Shown: positions 18,643 through 27,687, counted from the first letter of the stretch. The stretch: DNA of 64,000 nt from Actinotalea solisilvae (GCF_016464425.1 NZ_JADDKQ010000010.1:209205-273204), one strand, 5' to 3'. Numbers and translations: made by a program. The notes: generated from the sequence alone by a model not told the origin.

Positions 18643-19986
18643 ATGACTGCCACGACAGCCACCGAGGTCCGCGAGAAGCGGCCCATCCCCGGGCTGGCCC
18701 AGCTGCAACGGATCGGCCGCTCCCTCATGCTGCCGATCGCCTCCCTGCCGGCCGCCGCGCTCCTGCTGCGCCTCGGCCAGCCCGACATGCTCGGGGCCGA
18801 CGGCCTCGCCGGCGCCTGGGGCGACTGGCTGCTGCCCGTCGCCGACGTCCTCGGCGCCGCCGGCAACGCCCTCTTCGGCAACCTGCCCATGATCTTCGCG
18901 CTCGGCGTCGCCATCGGCTACGCACGCAAGTCCGACGGCTCGACGGGCCTCGCGGCCCTCATCGGCTACCTCGTCTTCAAGGGCGTCTCCGACGCCCTGT
19001 CGCCCTACGTGCTGGGCCGCGCCGGCGAGGGCGAGTCGCAGGAGCTCATCAACTACGGCGTGCTCGGTGGCATCGTCATCGGCCTCGTCGCCGCGCTCCT
19101 CTACCAGCGGTACTACCGGATCAAGCTGCCGGCCTACCTCGCCTTCTTCGGCGGCCGCCGCTTCGTGCCGATCGTCACCGCGTTCGTCGCGATCTTCGTC
19201 GCCGTCATCGGCGCGTTCCTCTACCGCGGGTTCGACGCCGTCCTCACGGGCGTGAGCGACTGGGTCACCGGCTCCGCGGTGCTCGGCGGCTTCGTGTTCG
19301 GCACGCTCAACCGTCTGCTCGTCCCCATCGGCCTGCACCACCTGCTCAACTCCGTGCCGTGGTTCCAGTTCGGCGAGTACACGAACTCGGCCGGCACCGT
19401 CGTCGCCGGCGACATCCCGCGCTTCCTCGCGGGCGACGAGACCGCGGGCATCTTCCAGGCCGGCTTCTTCCCGATCATGATGTTCGCCCTGCCGGCCGCG
19501 GCCCTCGCGATCGTCCACACGGCCAAGCCGGGCAAGCGCAAGGTCATCGCGGGCATCATGGGCTCGGCCGCGCTCGTCTCGTTCGTCACCGGCGTCACCG
19601 AGCCGCTCGAGTTCGCGTTCGTCTACGTGGCCTACCCGCTGTACGTCATCCACGCGATCCTCACGGGCACCTCGCTCGCGCTGGTCAACGCGCTCGACGT
19701 CCGGTCCGGCTTCGGCTTCTCGGCCGGCGTCATCGACTACCTGCTCAACTTCCGGATCGCCGAGCAGCCGCTGCTCCTCATCCTCATCGGCCTGGGCTAC
19801 GCGGTCGTCTACTACTTCCTCTTCCGGTTCGTCATCACGAAGTGGAACCTGCGGACGCCGGGCCGCGAGGACGACGACGCCGCGGCGGACCCGAACAACG
19901 TCCTCGTCGACCAGCCGACCGACGAGCCGGCGGTCGCGACCGCCGGGTCGACGGGCGTCAGGGACGCCCGGGCACCGAAGGTCTAG
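18643..19986 (+). CDS. nagE: PTS EIIC component, GlcNAc-type permease (NagE-like)
   Basis: 447 residues, the membrane EIIC domain only. It tracks the EIIC part of E. coli NagE: LPIASLPAAALLLRLGQPD near the start, FQFGEYTNSAGTV, IFQAGFFPIMMFALPAAA, GVTEPLEFAF, and the closing WNLRTPGRED where NagE passes into its EIIB. It imports and phosphorylates N-acetylglucosamine (glucose not excluded). EIIA and EIIB are encoded separately on the opposite strand, and HPr lies downstream after a palindrome. The ATG is preceded by GAGGAG at a slightly long spacing. Confidence 0.9.
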   Translation: MTATTATEVREKRPIPGLAQLQRIGRSLMLPIASLPAAALLLRLGQPDMLGADGLAGAWGDWLLPVADVLGAAGNALFGNLPMIFALGVAIGYARKSDGSTGLAALIGYLVFKGVSDALSPYVLGRAGEGESQELINYGVLGGIVIGLVAALLYQRYYRIKLPAYLAFFGGRRFVPIVTAFVAIFVAVIGAFLYRGFDAVLTGVSDWVTGSAVLGGFVFGTLNRLLVPIGLHHLLNSVPWFQFGEYTNSAGTVVAGDIPRFLAGDETAGIFQAGFFPIMMFALPAAALAIVHTAKPGKRKVIAGIMGSAALVSFVTGVTEPLEFAFVYVAYPLYVIHAILTGTSLALVNALDVRSGFGFSAGVIDYLLNFRIAEQPLLLILIGLGYAVVYYFLFRFVITKWNLRTPGREDDDAAADPNNVLVDQPTDEPAVATAGSTGVRDARAPKV

Positions 19987-19994
19987 TCGCTCCC

Positions 19995-20033
19995 GCCGCT
20001 GCTCCGCCGGACCCGGTCCGGCGGAGCAGCGGC
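19995..20033. terminator. Perfect 39-bp palindrome between nagE and ptsH
   Basis: Arms 19995-20013 and 20015-20033 are perfectly complementary around one central base, 8 nt after the nagE stop. It could terminate, or partly terminate or stabilise, the nagE transcript before ptsH. Confidence 0.75.
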
Positions 20034-20113
20034 ATCTCCAGCCGTCCAGCGTGCGGTCGCACCGGCCGCCGTCCGCCCTCCGAGAGACCCACCACCCAGA
20101 GATCGAGGTCGCC

Positions 20114-20377
20114 GTGCCCGAACGTCGCGTCACCGTCGCCATCGCCGAGGGGCTGCACGCCCGCCCCGCCGCGCTCTTCGTCCAGCTGGCCGGCCAGCAG
20201 CCCGTCCCCGTGACGATCCGCAAGGACGGCGGCGCCCCCGCGTCGGCGTCGAGCATCCTCGCCGTCATGGCGCTCGGCGCGAAGGGCGGCGAGGACGTCG
20301 TCCTCGAGGCCGACGGCGAGGGTGCCGAGGCCGCGCTCGACGCCCTCGAGCAGTACCTGCTGACCCCCGAGCACTGA
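20114..20377 (+). CDS. ptsH: PTS phosphocarrier protein HPr
   Basis: 87 residues, the normal HPr length. His15 in GLHARPAA accepts phosphate from enzyme I. Ser46 in ASASSIL is at the regulatory phosphorylation position of HPr kinase substrates, although no hprK is visible here. Start GTG 20114 gives the exact family numbering and has GAGG 7 nt upstream. It supplies EIIA-1 and EIIA-2; enzyme I (ptsI) is not in the window. A terminator follows. Confidence 0.95.
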   Translation: MPERRVTVAIAEGLHARPAALFVQLAGQQPVPVTIRKDGGAPASASSILAVMALGAKGGEDVVLEADGEGAEAALDALEQYLLTPEH

Positions 20378-20410
20378 GCCTGACCACTGAGCCCCGGTCA
20401 CCGCGGCACG

Positions 20411-20443
20411 ACGGCGCCCGTCCCTCCCCGGGGCGGGCGCCGT
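20411..20443. terminator. Hairpin terminator after ptsH
   Basis: A 10-bp stem ACGGCGCCCG/CGGGCGCCGT (20411-20420 with 20434-20443) in the short gap before the globin gene. Confidence 0.7.
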
Positions 20444-20467
20444 CCGCGTGTGCGCGACAATGGTGGG

Positions 20468-20863
20468 GTGACCTTCGCCCCCGTGCCCGACAGCTTCTAC
20501 GCCGCCGTCGGCGGGGCCGAGACGTTCCGCCGCCTGGTCGCCGCGTTCTACGCCGAGGTCGCCGAGGACCCCCTGCTGCGCCCGATGTACCCCGAGGAGG
20601 ACCTCGGCCCCGCGGCCGAGCGGCTCCAGGGGTTCCTCGAGCAGTACTGGGGCGGCCCCACCACCTACAGCGAGCAGCGCGGACACCCGCGCCTGCGCCT
20701 GCGCCACGCACCGTTCAAGGTCAACCCCGCCGCACGGGACCGGTGGCTCGCGCACATGCGCACCGCCCTCGACTCCCTCGACCTGCCCCCGCTGCAGCAC
20801 GCCACCCTCTGGGACTACCTCGAGCGCGCCGCGCACGCGATGGTCAACACGTTCGAGGACTGA
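20468..20863 (+). CDS. glbO: Group II truncated haemoglobin (trHbO type)
   Basis: 131 residues, a 2-on-2 globin. The proximal haem ligand is His80 (LRLRHAPF). The B-helix pair Phe27-Tyr28 and Tyr41 at CD1 (RPMYP) match the trHbO distal pocket, and the G-helix Trp follows in DRWLAHM. Roles in the family include O2 or NO handling and peroxidase-like activity. GTG 20468 is preferred because GACAAT stands 6 nt ahead as a -10 box and there is no Shine-Dalgarno; an upstream ATG at 20450 would put that box inside the gene. Confidence 0.9.
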   Translation: MTFAPVPDSFYAAVGGAETFRRLVAAFYAEVAEDPLLRPMYPEEDLGPAAERLQGFLEQYWGGPTTYSEQRGHPRLRLRHAPFKVNPAARDRWLAHMRTALDSLDLPPLQHATLWDYLERAAHAMVNTFED

Positions 20864-20887
20864 ACCAGCCATGACGCGAGGAGACCG

Positions 20888-21799
20888 ATGACCGACGCGA
20901 CCCCGGGCACGACGGCGTCCGCCGCGCCCGCCCCCCGGATGCCGGCCGTCACCCCGGACCCGCTCACCACGGTGCTCGACGTGCTCGAGCTCGAGCAGAC
21001 CGACGAGAACACGTTCGTCGGGCAGAGCCTGCCCAAACCGGGCGGCCGCGTGTTCGGCGGCCAGGTGCTCGCCCAGACGCTGCTCGCGGCGTCGCGCACG
21101 CTCGACGGCGACCGCCTCCCCCACTCGGTGCACGGCTACTTCCTGCGCCCGGGCGACGTGCGCGAGCCCATCACGTTCTCCGTCGAGCGCCTGCGCGACG
21201 GCCGCTCCTTCAGCGCTCGGCGCACGCACGCGTTCCAGCGTGGCGTGCCGATCCTGTCGATGACGTCCTCCTTCCAGGTCGACCAGCCCGGCGCCGAGCA
21301 CGCCCTGGCGCGGCCGCTCGACGTGCCCGACCCCGAGGACGTCCCCAGCGCGCTCGACGTGCTCGCCGCCGTCGACCACCCCGTGGCGGCGTTCTGGACG
21401 CAGTCGAGCGCCTTCGACCTGCGCCACGTCGAGAGCTCGATCTACCTCGACCCCGCGCCCGAGCGGTCCGACCAGCGCGTGTGGATGCGCGCGCGGGGGC
21501 CCCTGCCCGACGACCAGGTGCTGCACCGCGCGCTGCTGGCGTACGCGTGCGACCAGGTCATGCTCGAGCCGGTGCTGCGCCGGCACGGCGCGAGCTGGGC
21601 GACCCCGGACCTCGCCATCGCGAGCCTCGACCACGCGATGTGGTGGCACCGCCCGGTGCGGGTCGACGAGTGGCTGCTCTACGTCCAGTCGACGCCGTCG
21701 TCCCAGGGCGGGCGCGGCCTCGGCCTCGCCGAGGTCTTCACGCGCGACGGCACACTCGTCGCGTCCATCGCCCAGGAGGGCATGGTGCGGCTCGCCTGA
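20888..21799 (+). CDS. tesB: Acyl-CoA thioesterase II
   Basis: 303 residues, a double hot-dog fold. GGRVFGGQVLAQTLLAAS (~53-70) and SVHGYFLRPGD are TesB signatures in the first domain. LDHAMWWHRP in the second holds the catalytic Asp. It hydrolyses medium- and long-chain acyl-CoA in the cytosol. ATG 20888 has GCGAGGAG 6 nt before it. It begins 24 nt after the globin gene and may share its transcript. Confidence 0.93.
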   Translation: MTDATPGTTASAAPAPRMPAVTPDPLTTVLDVLELEQTDENTFVGQSLPKPGGRVFGGQVLAQTLLAASRTLDGDRLPHSVHGYFLRPGDVREPITFSVERLRDGRSFSARRTHAFQRGVPILSMTSSFQVDQPGAEHALARPLDVPDPEDVPSALDVLAAVDHPVAAFWTQSSAFDLRHVESSIYLDPAPERSDQRVWMRARGPLPDDQVLHRALLAYACDQVMLEPVLRRHGASWATPDLAIASLDHAMWWHRPVRVDEWLLYVQSTPSSQGGRGLGLAEVFTRDGTLVASIAQEGMVRLA

Positions 21800-21851
21800 G
21801 GCGCGGCGCGCTCGGCGTGCCGCGTGCGCGGGTCCACCCCACACTGTCCGC

Positions 21852-22823
21852 ATGCCACGACTGCGCCGGGTTCGTCCCACCGACCCGGGCTGGACGCGCC
21901 GGCGCCAGGGGCGCGGGGTGATCTACCTCGACCAGCAGGGGCAGCGGATCACCGACCCCGAGCTCGTCGCGCGCTGCGAGGGGCTCGTCATCCCGCCCGC
22001 CTGGCAGGACGTGTGGATCAGCCCCGCCGAGAACGGCCACATCCAGGCGCTCGGGACGGACGACGCGGGGCGCCGCCAGTACCTCTACCACCCGCAGTGG
22101 CGCGCGCGGCGCGACCGGGCCAAGCACGAGCAGGTGCTGCTCATGGCACGCCGGCTGCCGAACGCCCGCAAGAAGGTGACCCAGGACCTCGCGCGGCCCG
22201 GCATGCCGCGCGAGAAGGCGCTCGCGCTCGCGTTCCGCCTGCTCGACGAGGCCTACTTCCGCGCCGGCGGCGAGACCTACGCCAAGCAGAACGGCTCGTA
22301 CGGCCTCGCGACGGTGCTGCGCGAGCACGTGCGGGTCGACGGCGAGACGGTGAGCTTCACCTACCCCGCCAAGTCCGGCCAGGAGCGCCACAGCCAGGTC
22401 GACGACAAGGTCGTCGCGCGGCTCGTGCGCGAGCTGCGCGACCGCGACGACGACAACCCCGAGCTCCTCGCCTGGTACGACGAGGGCTGGAAGGACGTCG
22501 TGACGGCGGACATCCAGGCGTACGTCAAGGAGCGCCTCGGTCCCGAGGCCCGGCCCAAGGACTTCCGCACGTGGCACGCGACCGTGCTCGCCGCCGCGGC
22601 GCTCGCCGACGCGGGCGATCCGCCGTCGTCCGAGCGGGCGCGCAAGCGCGTCGTCTCGCAGGTCGTCAAGGAGGTCTCCGAGGAGCTGGGCAACACGCCG
22701 GCCGTGTGCCGCGCGTCCTACATCGACCCGCGCCTCATCGACCTGTGGGAGCGGGGCCGGACCATCGGCCACCGCCGCACGCGCGCGGCCGCCGAGCGGG
22801 CGCTCGTCGACCTGCTCACCTGA
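21852..22823 (+). CDS. DNA topoisomerase IB (bacterial, poxvirus-like)
   Basis: 323 residues. N-terminal domain (GVIYLDQQGQRITDPE...IPPAWQDVWISP, ~20-70) and catalytic domain with Arg/Lys active-site residues; the nucleophile is Tyr290 in CRASYIDPRL. It relaxes positive and negative supercoils without ATP through a 3'-phosphotyrosine intermediate. Bacterial TopIB is patchily distributed and non-essential. CACACT before the ATG could be a weak -10 of the leaderless kind. Convergent with the MFS gene, 12 nt away. Confidence 0.95.
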   Translation: MPRLRRVRPTDPGWTRRRQGRGVIYLDQQGQRITDPELVARCEGLVIPPAWQDVWISPAENGHIQALGTDDAGRRQYLYHPQWRARRDRAKHEQVLLMARRLPNARKKVTQDLARPGMPREKALALAFRLLDEAYFRAGGETYAKQNGSYGLATVLREHVRVDGETVSFTYPAKSGQERHSQVDDKVVARLVRELRDRDDDNPELLAWYDEGWKDVVTADIQAYVKERLGPEARPKDFRTWHATVLAAAALADAGDPPSSERARKRVVSQVVKEVSEELGNTPAVCRASYIDPRLIDLWERGRTIGHRRTRAAAERALVDLLT

Positions 22824-22835
22824 CCGACGGGTCCG

Positions 22836-24254
22836 TCACTCCATGTCCTCGAGCTCCTTGCCCTTCGTCTCCCGCACGAACCTCAGCACGAAGAAGAACG
22901 AGAGCAGCGCGAACGCCGTGTAGAGCCCGTACGCGAGCGACAGCCCCACGGCGGCGAGCGCCGGGAACGTCGTGGAGATGAGGAAGTTGCCGACCCACTG
23001 CGCCGCGGCCGCCAGGCCCAGCGCGCTCGCGCGGATCCGGTTGTTGAACATCTCCCCCAGCAGCACCCAGACGACGGGTCCCCAGGACGCGCCGAAGAAG
23101 ACGACGAAGAGGTTCGCCGCGACGAGCGCGACGACGCCGGCCGTGCCGTCCAGGACGGGCTCCCCGTCGACCACGCGCGCGGTCGCGAACGTGACCGCGA
23201 GCAGGCCGAGGCTCACGACCATGCCGGCGGAACCCACCAGGAGGAGCACCCGCCGCCCGACCTTGTCGATGATCGAGATGGCGACGAGCGTCACGACGAT
23301 GTTCGTCACCGAGGTGATCACCGTCTGGAGCAGCGCGTCGTCCTCGCTGAAGCCGACGCTGCGCCACAGCGTCGACGAGTAGTAGAAGATGACGTTGATC
23401 CCGACGAACTGCTGGAACAGCGACAGCGCGATGCCCACCCACACGATGGGCAGGAAGCCGAGGACCGGCCCGCGGAGGTCCTTGATCGAGGAGCGCGCCT
23501 CGGTCGAGACCGTCCGCTTGATCTCGCGCAGGCGCTCGTCGATGCCCGTCCGCAGGATCTGCCCGAGGACCGACCGGGCGTCGGCGTCCTCGCCGCGCGA
23601 GACGAGGTACCGCGGCGACTCGGGGATCTGCAGCGCGAGCACCCCGTAGGCGACCGCCGGCACGGCGGCGGACGCGAACATCCAGCGCCACGCCTCGAAG
23701 CCGAGCCACAGGTCCTCGGCCGCGCCGCCCGCGGCCGTCGCGAGGAAGTAGTCGGTGAGGAGCGCGACGAAGATGCCCAGCACGATCGCGAGCTGCTGCA
23801 ACGAGCCCAGCCTGCCCCGGATGGACGCGGGCGAGATCTCCGCGATGTAGGCGGGCGCGATGACCGAGGCCGCGCCGATGCCCAGGCCGCCGACCAGGCG
23901 CCACGCGATGAGGTCCCACGGTCCGACGGCGAGGCCCGAGCCGATCGCGCTGACGGTGAACAGGAGCGCGGAGAGCAGCATGACCTTGATCCGGCCTTGC
24001 CGGTCGGCGAGGCGCCCGGCGGCCCACGCGCCCGCCGCACAGCCGAGGAGCGCCGACGACACGGCGAAGCCGGTGAGCCCCGCGCCCATGCCGAACTCGT
24101 CCCTGATGGCGGTCACCGCCCCGTTGATGACGGCCGTGTCGAACCCGAAGAGGAAGCCGCCCAACGCTGCCACCGTGGCGAGGAGCACGGCCCGCCCGGT
24201 GTCGTACTGCTCCTGCTGACCGGGTGTGCCCGCCGCTGAGTCCGTGGTCGCCAC
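22836..24254 (-). CDS. Sugar porter family MFS transporter
   Basis: 472 residues with 12 predicted TM helices. Family motifs: GGFLFGFDTAVINGA in TM1, the D/GR-rich loops (GRLADRQGRIK; IIDKVGRRVLL), PESPRYLVSRG after TM6 and WVLLGEMFNNRIRA (a variant of PETKG-region sequence) near TM10. It probably imports a hexose, pentose or polyol by proton symport; the substrate is not readable. No neighbouring catabolic gene narrows it down. Convergent with topoisomerase IB. Confidence 0.93.
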   Translation of the reverse strand: MATTDSAAGTPGQQEQYDTGRAVLLATVAALGGFLFGFDTAVINGAVTAIRDEFGMGAGLTGFAVSSALLGCAAGAWAAGRLADRQGRIKVMLLSALLFTVSAIGSGLAVGPWDLIAWRLVGGLGIGAASVIAPAYIAEISPASIRGRLGSLQQLAIVLGIFVALLTDYFLATAAGGAAEDLWLGFEAWRWMFASAAVPAVAYGVLALQIPESPRYLVSRGEDADARSVLGQILRTGIDERLREIKRTVSTEARSSIKDLRGPVLGFLPIVWVGIALSLFQQFVGINVIFYYSSTLWRSVGFSEDDALLQTVITSVTNIVVTLVAISIIDKVGRRVLLLVGSAGMVVSLGLLAVTFATARVVDGEPVLDGTAGVVALVAANLFVVFFGASWGPVVWVLLGEMFNNRIRASALGLAAAAQWVGNFLISTTFPALAAVGLSLAYGLYTAFALLSFFFVLRFVRETKGKELEDME

Positions 24255-24341
24255 TGTCCGCCCCCTCGTGCACGTAGCTGAGTCGACGCTAAGCCCGCCC
24301 GCGGGACCTCACCACCGGGGGCGCGGGACGGGGCCAGCGCC

Positions 24342-24347
24342 TACGCT
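24342..24347 (+). promoter_or_regulatory. -10 box TACGCT of the SDR-DUF2867 gene (leaderless type)
   Basis: TACGCT ends 6 nt before ATG 24354; no Shine-Dalgarno sequence is present. Confidence 0.5.
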
Positions 24348-24353
24348 CGGGCG

Positions 24354-25847
24354 ATGACGCAGGTGGCCGCCGTGACCGGCGTGACGGGGTACGTCGGCGG
24401 GCGGCTGGTCCCGGAGCTCCTCGACGCGGGCTACCGGGTCCGCGCGGTCGCGCGCAACCCCGGCCGGCTGCAGGGGCGCGACTGGGTCGACCGGGTCGAC
24501 GTCGTCGAGGCGGACGCGTCCGATCTCGACGGGCTGCGCGCCGCGCTCGAGGGCGCCGACGTCGCCTACTACCTCATCCACTCGCTCGGCTCGGGCCGGA
24601 AGTTCGAGGCGCGCGACCGCCGGACCGCGCTGACGTTCGCGCAGGCGGCGCGCGAGGCGGGCGTCGGGCGCATCGTGTACCTCGGCGGCCTCTACCCCGA
24701 CGGCCAGGACCTCTCGCCGCACCTCGAGTCCCGCAAGGAGGTCGGCGAGATCCTGCTCGCGTCGGGCGTCCCCACGACCGTCCTGCGCGCCGCGGTGATC
24801 CTCGGCTCGGGCTCGGCGTCGTTCGAGATGATGCGCTACCTCACCGAGCGGCTGCCGGCGATGACGACGCCGCGGTGGGTGGACAACCGCATCCAGCCCA
24901 TCGCGATCCGGGACGTGCTCCGCTACCTCGTCGGCAGCGCGTCGATGCCGCCGGAGGTGAGCCGGGCGTTCGACATCGGCGGGCCGGAGGTGCTGACGTA
25001 CCGCGAGATGATGCACCGCTACGCCGCGGTCGCCGGCCTGCGGCGCCGCGTCATCGTCGGCGTCGGGGTCCTCACGCCGCGGCTGTCGAGCCTGTGGGTC
25101 TCGCTGGTCACCCCCGTCCCGGCCGGGCTGGCGCGACCGCTCGTGGAGTCGCTCGTGCACGAGGTCGTGTGCGACGAGCACGACATCGCCGAACACTTGC
25201 CCGACCCGCCCGAGGGGCTGCTGGGCTTCGACGACGCCCTGCGCCTGGCGCTCGCCAAGGTGCAGGACGCCGACGTGGCGACCCGGTGGTCGTCCGCGTC
25301 GGTGCAGGACGCCCCGAGCGACCCCCTCCCGAGCGACCCGGACTGGGCGGGCGGCTCGCTGTACCGCGACGAGCGGCGCACCCGCGTCGACGCGCCGCCC
25401 GACGCCGTCTGGCGCGTGCTCCAGGAGGTCGGCGGGGAGCGCGGCTGGTACTCGTGGCCGCTCGCCTGGCAGGTCCGCGGCCTGCTCGACCGGATCTCCG
25501 GGGGCCCGGGCCTGCGCCGCGGCCGGCGGGACCCGCGGCGCCTCCTCGTCGACGACGCCGTGGACTTCTGGCGCGTCGAGGAGGTCGTCCCGGGGCGCAT
25601 GCTGCGCCTGCGCGCGGAGATGCGGCTGCCGGGCCTCGCCTGGCTCGAGCTCGCGGTGCGTCCCGAGCCCGACGGCGGCTCGACGCTGCGCCAGGTGGCG
25701 ACGTTCCACCCGCACGGGCTCGCCGGACAGCTCTACTGGTGGTCGGTCGCGCCGTTCCACGGCGTCGTGTTCGGCGGGATGCAGCGGGGCATGGCGGCCG
25801 AGGCGGAGCGGCTGGCGCAGGCGGAGAGCGGCGCGTCCGGCCGCTGA
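24354..25847 (+). CDS. NAD(P)-binding SDR/epimerase-like protein with C-terminal DUF2867
   Basis: 497 residues in two parts. The first (~1-310) is an atypical/extended SDR Rossmann fold with VTGVTGYVGGRLVPELL (glycine motif), YYLIHSLGSG and GRIVYLGGLY. The canonical YxxxK is not obvious, which resembles NmrA-like or complex-I-assembly-type members. The second (~340-495) is DUF2867, with repeated WRVLQEVGGERGWYSWPLAW and the ending WWSVAPFHGVVFGGM. The fusion is common in actinobacteria; its substrate is unknown. Convergent with the MerR fusion gene, 22 nt away. Confidence 0.88.
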   Translation: MTQVAAVTGVTGYVGGRLVPELLDAGYRVRAVARNPGRLQGRDWVDRVDVVEADASDLDGLRAALEGADVAYYLIHSLGSGRKFEARDRRTALTFAQAAREAGVGRIVYLGGLYPDGQDLSPHLESRKEVGEILLASGVPTTVLRAAVILGSGSASFEMMRYLTERLPAMTTPRWVDNRIQPIAIRDVLRYLVGSASMPPEVSRAFDIGGPEVLTYREMMHRYAAVAGLRRRVIVGVGVLTPRLSSLWVSLVTPVPAGLARPLVESLVHEVVCDEHDIAEHLPDPPEGLLGFDDALRLALAKVQDADVATRWSSASVQDAPSDPLPSDPDWAGGSLYRDERRTRVDAPPDAVWRVLQEVGGERGWYSWPLAWQVRGLLDRISGGPGLRRGRRDPRRLLVDDAVDFWRVEEVVPGRMLRLRAEMRLPGLAWLELAVRPEPDGGSTLRQVATFHPHGLAGQLYWWSVAPFHGVVFGGMQRGMAAEAERLAQAESGASGR

Positions 25848-25869
25848 CCTCCTGGGCCGGGCGGCGCCC

Positions 25870-27687
25870 TCAGGCGTGCCCGGTCAGGTCGACCGGTTCG
25901 CGCCGGCCCGTCGGCGAGTCGCACACCACGCCGGTGCGCGGGTCGAGCCGCGGGTCCTCGAGCAGGCGGTCGAGCGCCTCGGGCGGCGCGAGCGGGTCGA
26001 CGAGCACACGCGCGACCTCGTCGACGAGCGCGTCGAGCGCAGGGTCCGCCGGTGGTGCCACGGGGACGAGGTCGCCGTCCGCCCCGACCTCGGGCGCGAC
26101 CATCGCCCCCCACAGGTCCCAGAGCAGGAGCTCGTGGCCCGCGAGGTGCGCGACCTCCGCGAGCACGTAGTTCCGCACGAACCAGCGACCTCGCAGGGGC
26201 AGGTCCGGGCTCACGCCGTAGCCCTCGAGGTCGGCCTCGCTGAGCCGTCCGGCCCGGTGGTCGAGCCAGACGTGCGCCGCCGTGCGGAACGGGCTCGCGG
26301 CGTCGGTGCCGAGGTCGGTGACGTCGACCGCGAAGGCGGCCGGGTCCATCTGGGCGTCCACGCGCACCCAGCGCCGGTCGCCGTCGTGCCAGTACTCGGC
26401 GACCACGTGGTCGAACGCCCAGCCCTCGAGGAGGTAGGGCGCGAAGCCGACCCGGCTGCGCGCGGGGATGCCGTGCTCGCGCGCCGCGGCGACGACCAGG
26501 AGCGTGACGTCGCGGCAGCAGCCGACGGCGCACGCCGCTGCCTCGCGCGGCCGGTCGAGCGGCGCCGGGTCCAGCCCGCGCAGGTGCTCGAGGATCACCG
26601 CCGTCCAGCGGCTGTCGATCTCCGCGAGCCGCTCGGGCGTGAAGGTGAGCCCGCTCGCGACGTAGTGCACGACGAGCCCGCGCACCGCCGTCGCGAGCGC
26701 GCCGGGGTCGGCGGGGAGGGTCCGCAGGAGGTCGGCGTGCGGTCCGGGATCGCTGTACGGCGTGTGGCGGCGGTACCGCTCGACCGCGGCCGGCGCGCTC
26801 ACGCCGCACCACCGTCGTCGTGCGCGACGCTCGTCCGGCGCGCCGCCGTCGGGCGCGGCGTGTCCGGGCGCGAACGGGAACGCGACGTCGACCGCGAGCT
26901 CGTCGTCGGCGACGGCGACGAAGTCGGCGAAGTAGACCTCGCGCGGCGCGAGGGTGCGCGCGAGGCCGTGGGCGTCGACCCACGACGCGACGGCGTCGAA
27001 CGCGAACATGACGTCGGGGGGGCGGACCTGCGCCTTGGTCAGCCGCGCGTACGCCTCGTGGTGCGCCGCCTCGACGCGGACCGTCACCTGCGTCGTGGGG
27101 TCGACCGTGCCCGCGAAGGGGACGCACACCTCCACGAGCCCGGCCGAGTCGGCGGTGGAGACGCCGTGGTAGACGGTCCAGTCGATGTCGCGCGGGGTCG
27201 CTCCGCAGGCCACCACGTGGTCCCGGAGCAGGCCGATCGCCTCGGGGATGTACCGCGGGAGGTCGGGCTGCAGCACGTGCGCGGACGTCGTGGCGACCTT
27301 CTCGTCCGGCACCGCGCGGGTCCGCACGTCGAACGACGGGCGCGGGCCGCCGTCGAGCTGTGCGAGGAGGTACCGCACGACGCCCTCGCGGTCGCGGTGG
27401 TCGGCCGCGACGCCGCGCCACCACGCGCGCAGGCGCTCGGGGTCGCGGTCCGCGAGGAGCGCGTCGATCGTCGCGAGCGGCATGTCGACCTGGCGCAGCA
27501 GGCCGATGAGGCGTGCCCGCTCGAGCTGCGTCGCGTCGTAGTAGCGGTACCCCGTCGCCACGTCGACCCGCGTGGGCGGCAGCAGGCCCATGGCGTCGTA
27601 GAGCCGCAGGGCCTTGAGGCTCAGCCCCGTCCGCTCGGCCAGGCGGCCGATCGTCAGGAGCCCGTCACGCTCGTGCGTCGTGGTCAT
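25870..27687 (-). CDS. MerR-family regulator fused to GyrI-like and transglutaminase-like domains
   Basis: 605 residues. Residues ~9-77 are a MerR winged helix (LLTIGRLAERTGLSLKALRL...GYRYYD) with a short dimerisation helix. Residues ~115-275 look like a GyrI-like effector domain. Residues ~320-450 form a transglutaminase-like cysteine-protease fold with a full triad: Cys391 (AVGCCRDVT), His427 (FDHVVAEYW) and Asp444 (WVRVDAQMDP). MerR-GyrI proteins (BmrR type) are common; a catalytic transglutaminase domain on the same chain is not something I know as standard. The chain may be one protein whose peptidase/transferase activity is tied to DNA binding. Overlaps nothing; a weak GAGAGT box precedes the ATG. 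Confidence 0.85.
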   Translation of the reverse strand: MTTTHERDGLLTIGRLAERTGLSLKALRLYDAMGLLPPTRVDVATGYRYYDATQLERARLIGLLRQVDMPLATIDALLADRDPERLRAWWRGVAADHRDREGVVRYLLAQLDGGPRPSFDVRTRAVPDEKVATTSAHVLQPDLPRYIPEAIGLLRDHVVACGATPRDIDWTVYHGVSTADSAGLVEVCVPFAGTVDPTTQVTVRVEAAHHEAYARLTKAQVRPPDVMFAFDAVASWVDAHGLARTLAPREVYFADFVAVADDELAVDVAFPFAPGHAAPDGGAPDERRARRRWCGVSAPAAVERYRRHTPYSDPGPHADLLRTLPADPGALATAVRGLVVHYVASGLTFTPERLAEIDSRWTAVILEHLRGLDPAPLDRPREAAACAVGCCRDVTLLVVAAAREHGIPARSRVGFAPYLLEGWAFDHVVAEYWHDGDRRWVRVDAQMDPAAFAVDVTDLGTDAASPFRTAAHVWLDHRAGRLSEADLEGYGVSPDLPLRGRWFVRNYVLAEVAHLAGHELLLWDLWGAMVAPEVGADGDLVPVAPPADPALDALVDEVARVLVDPLAPPEALDRLLEDPRLDPRTGVVCDSPTGRREPVDLTGHA

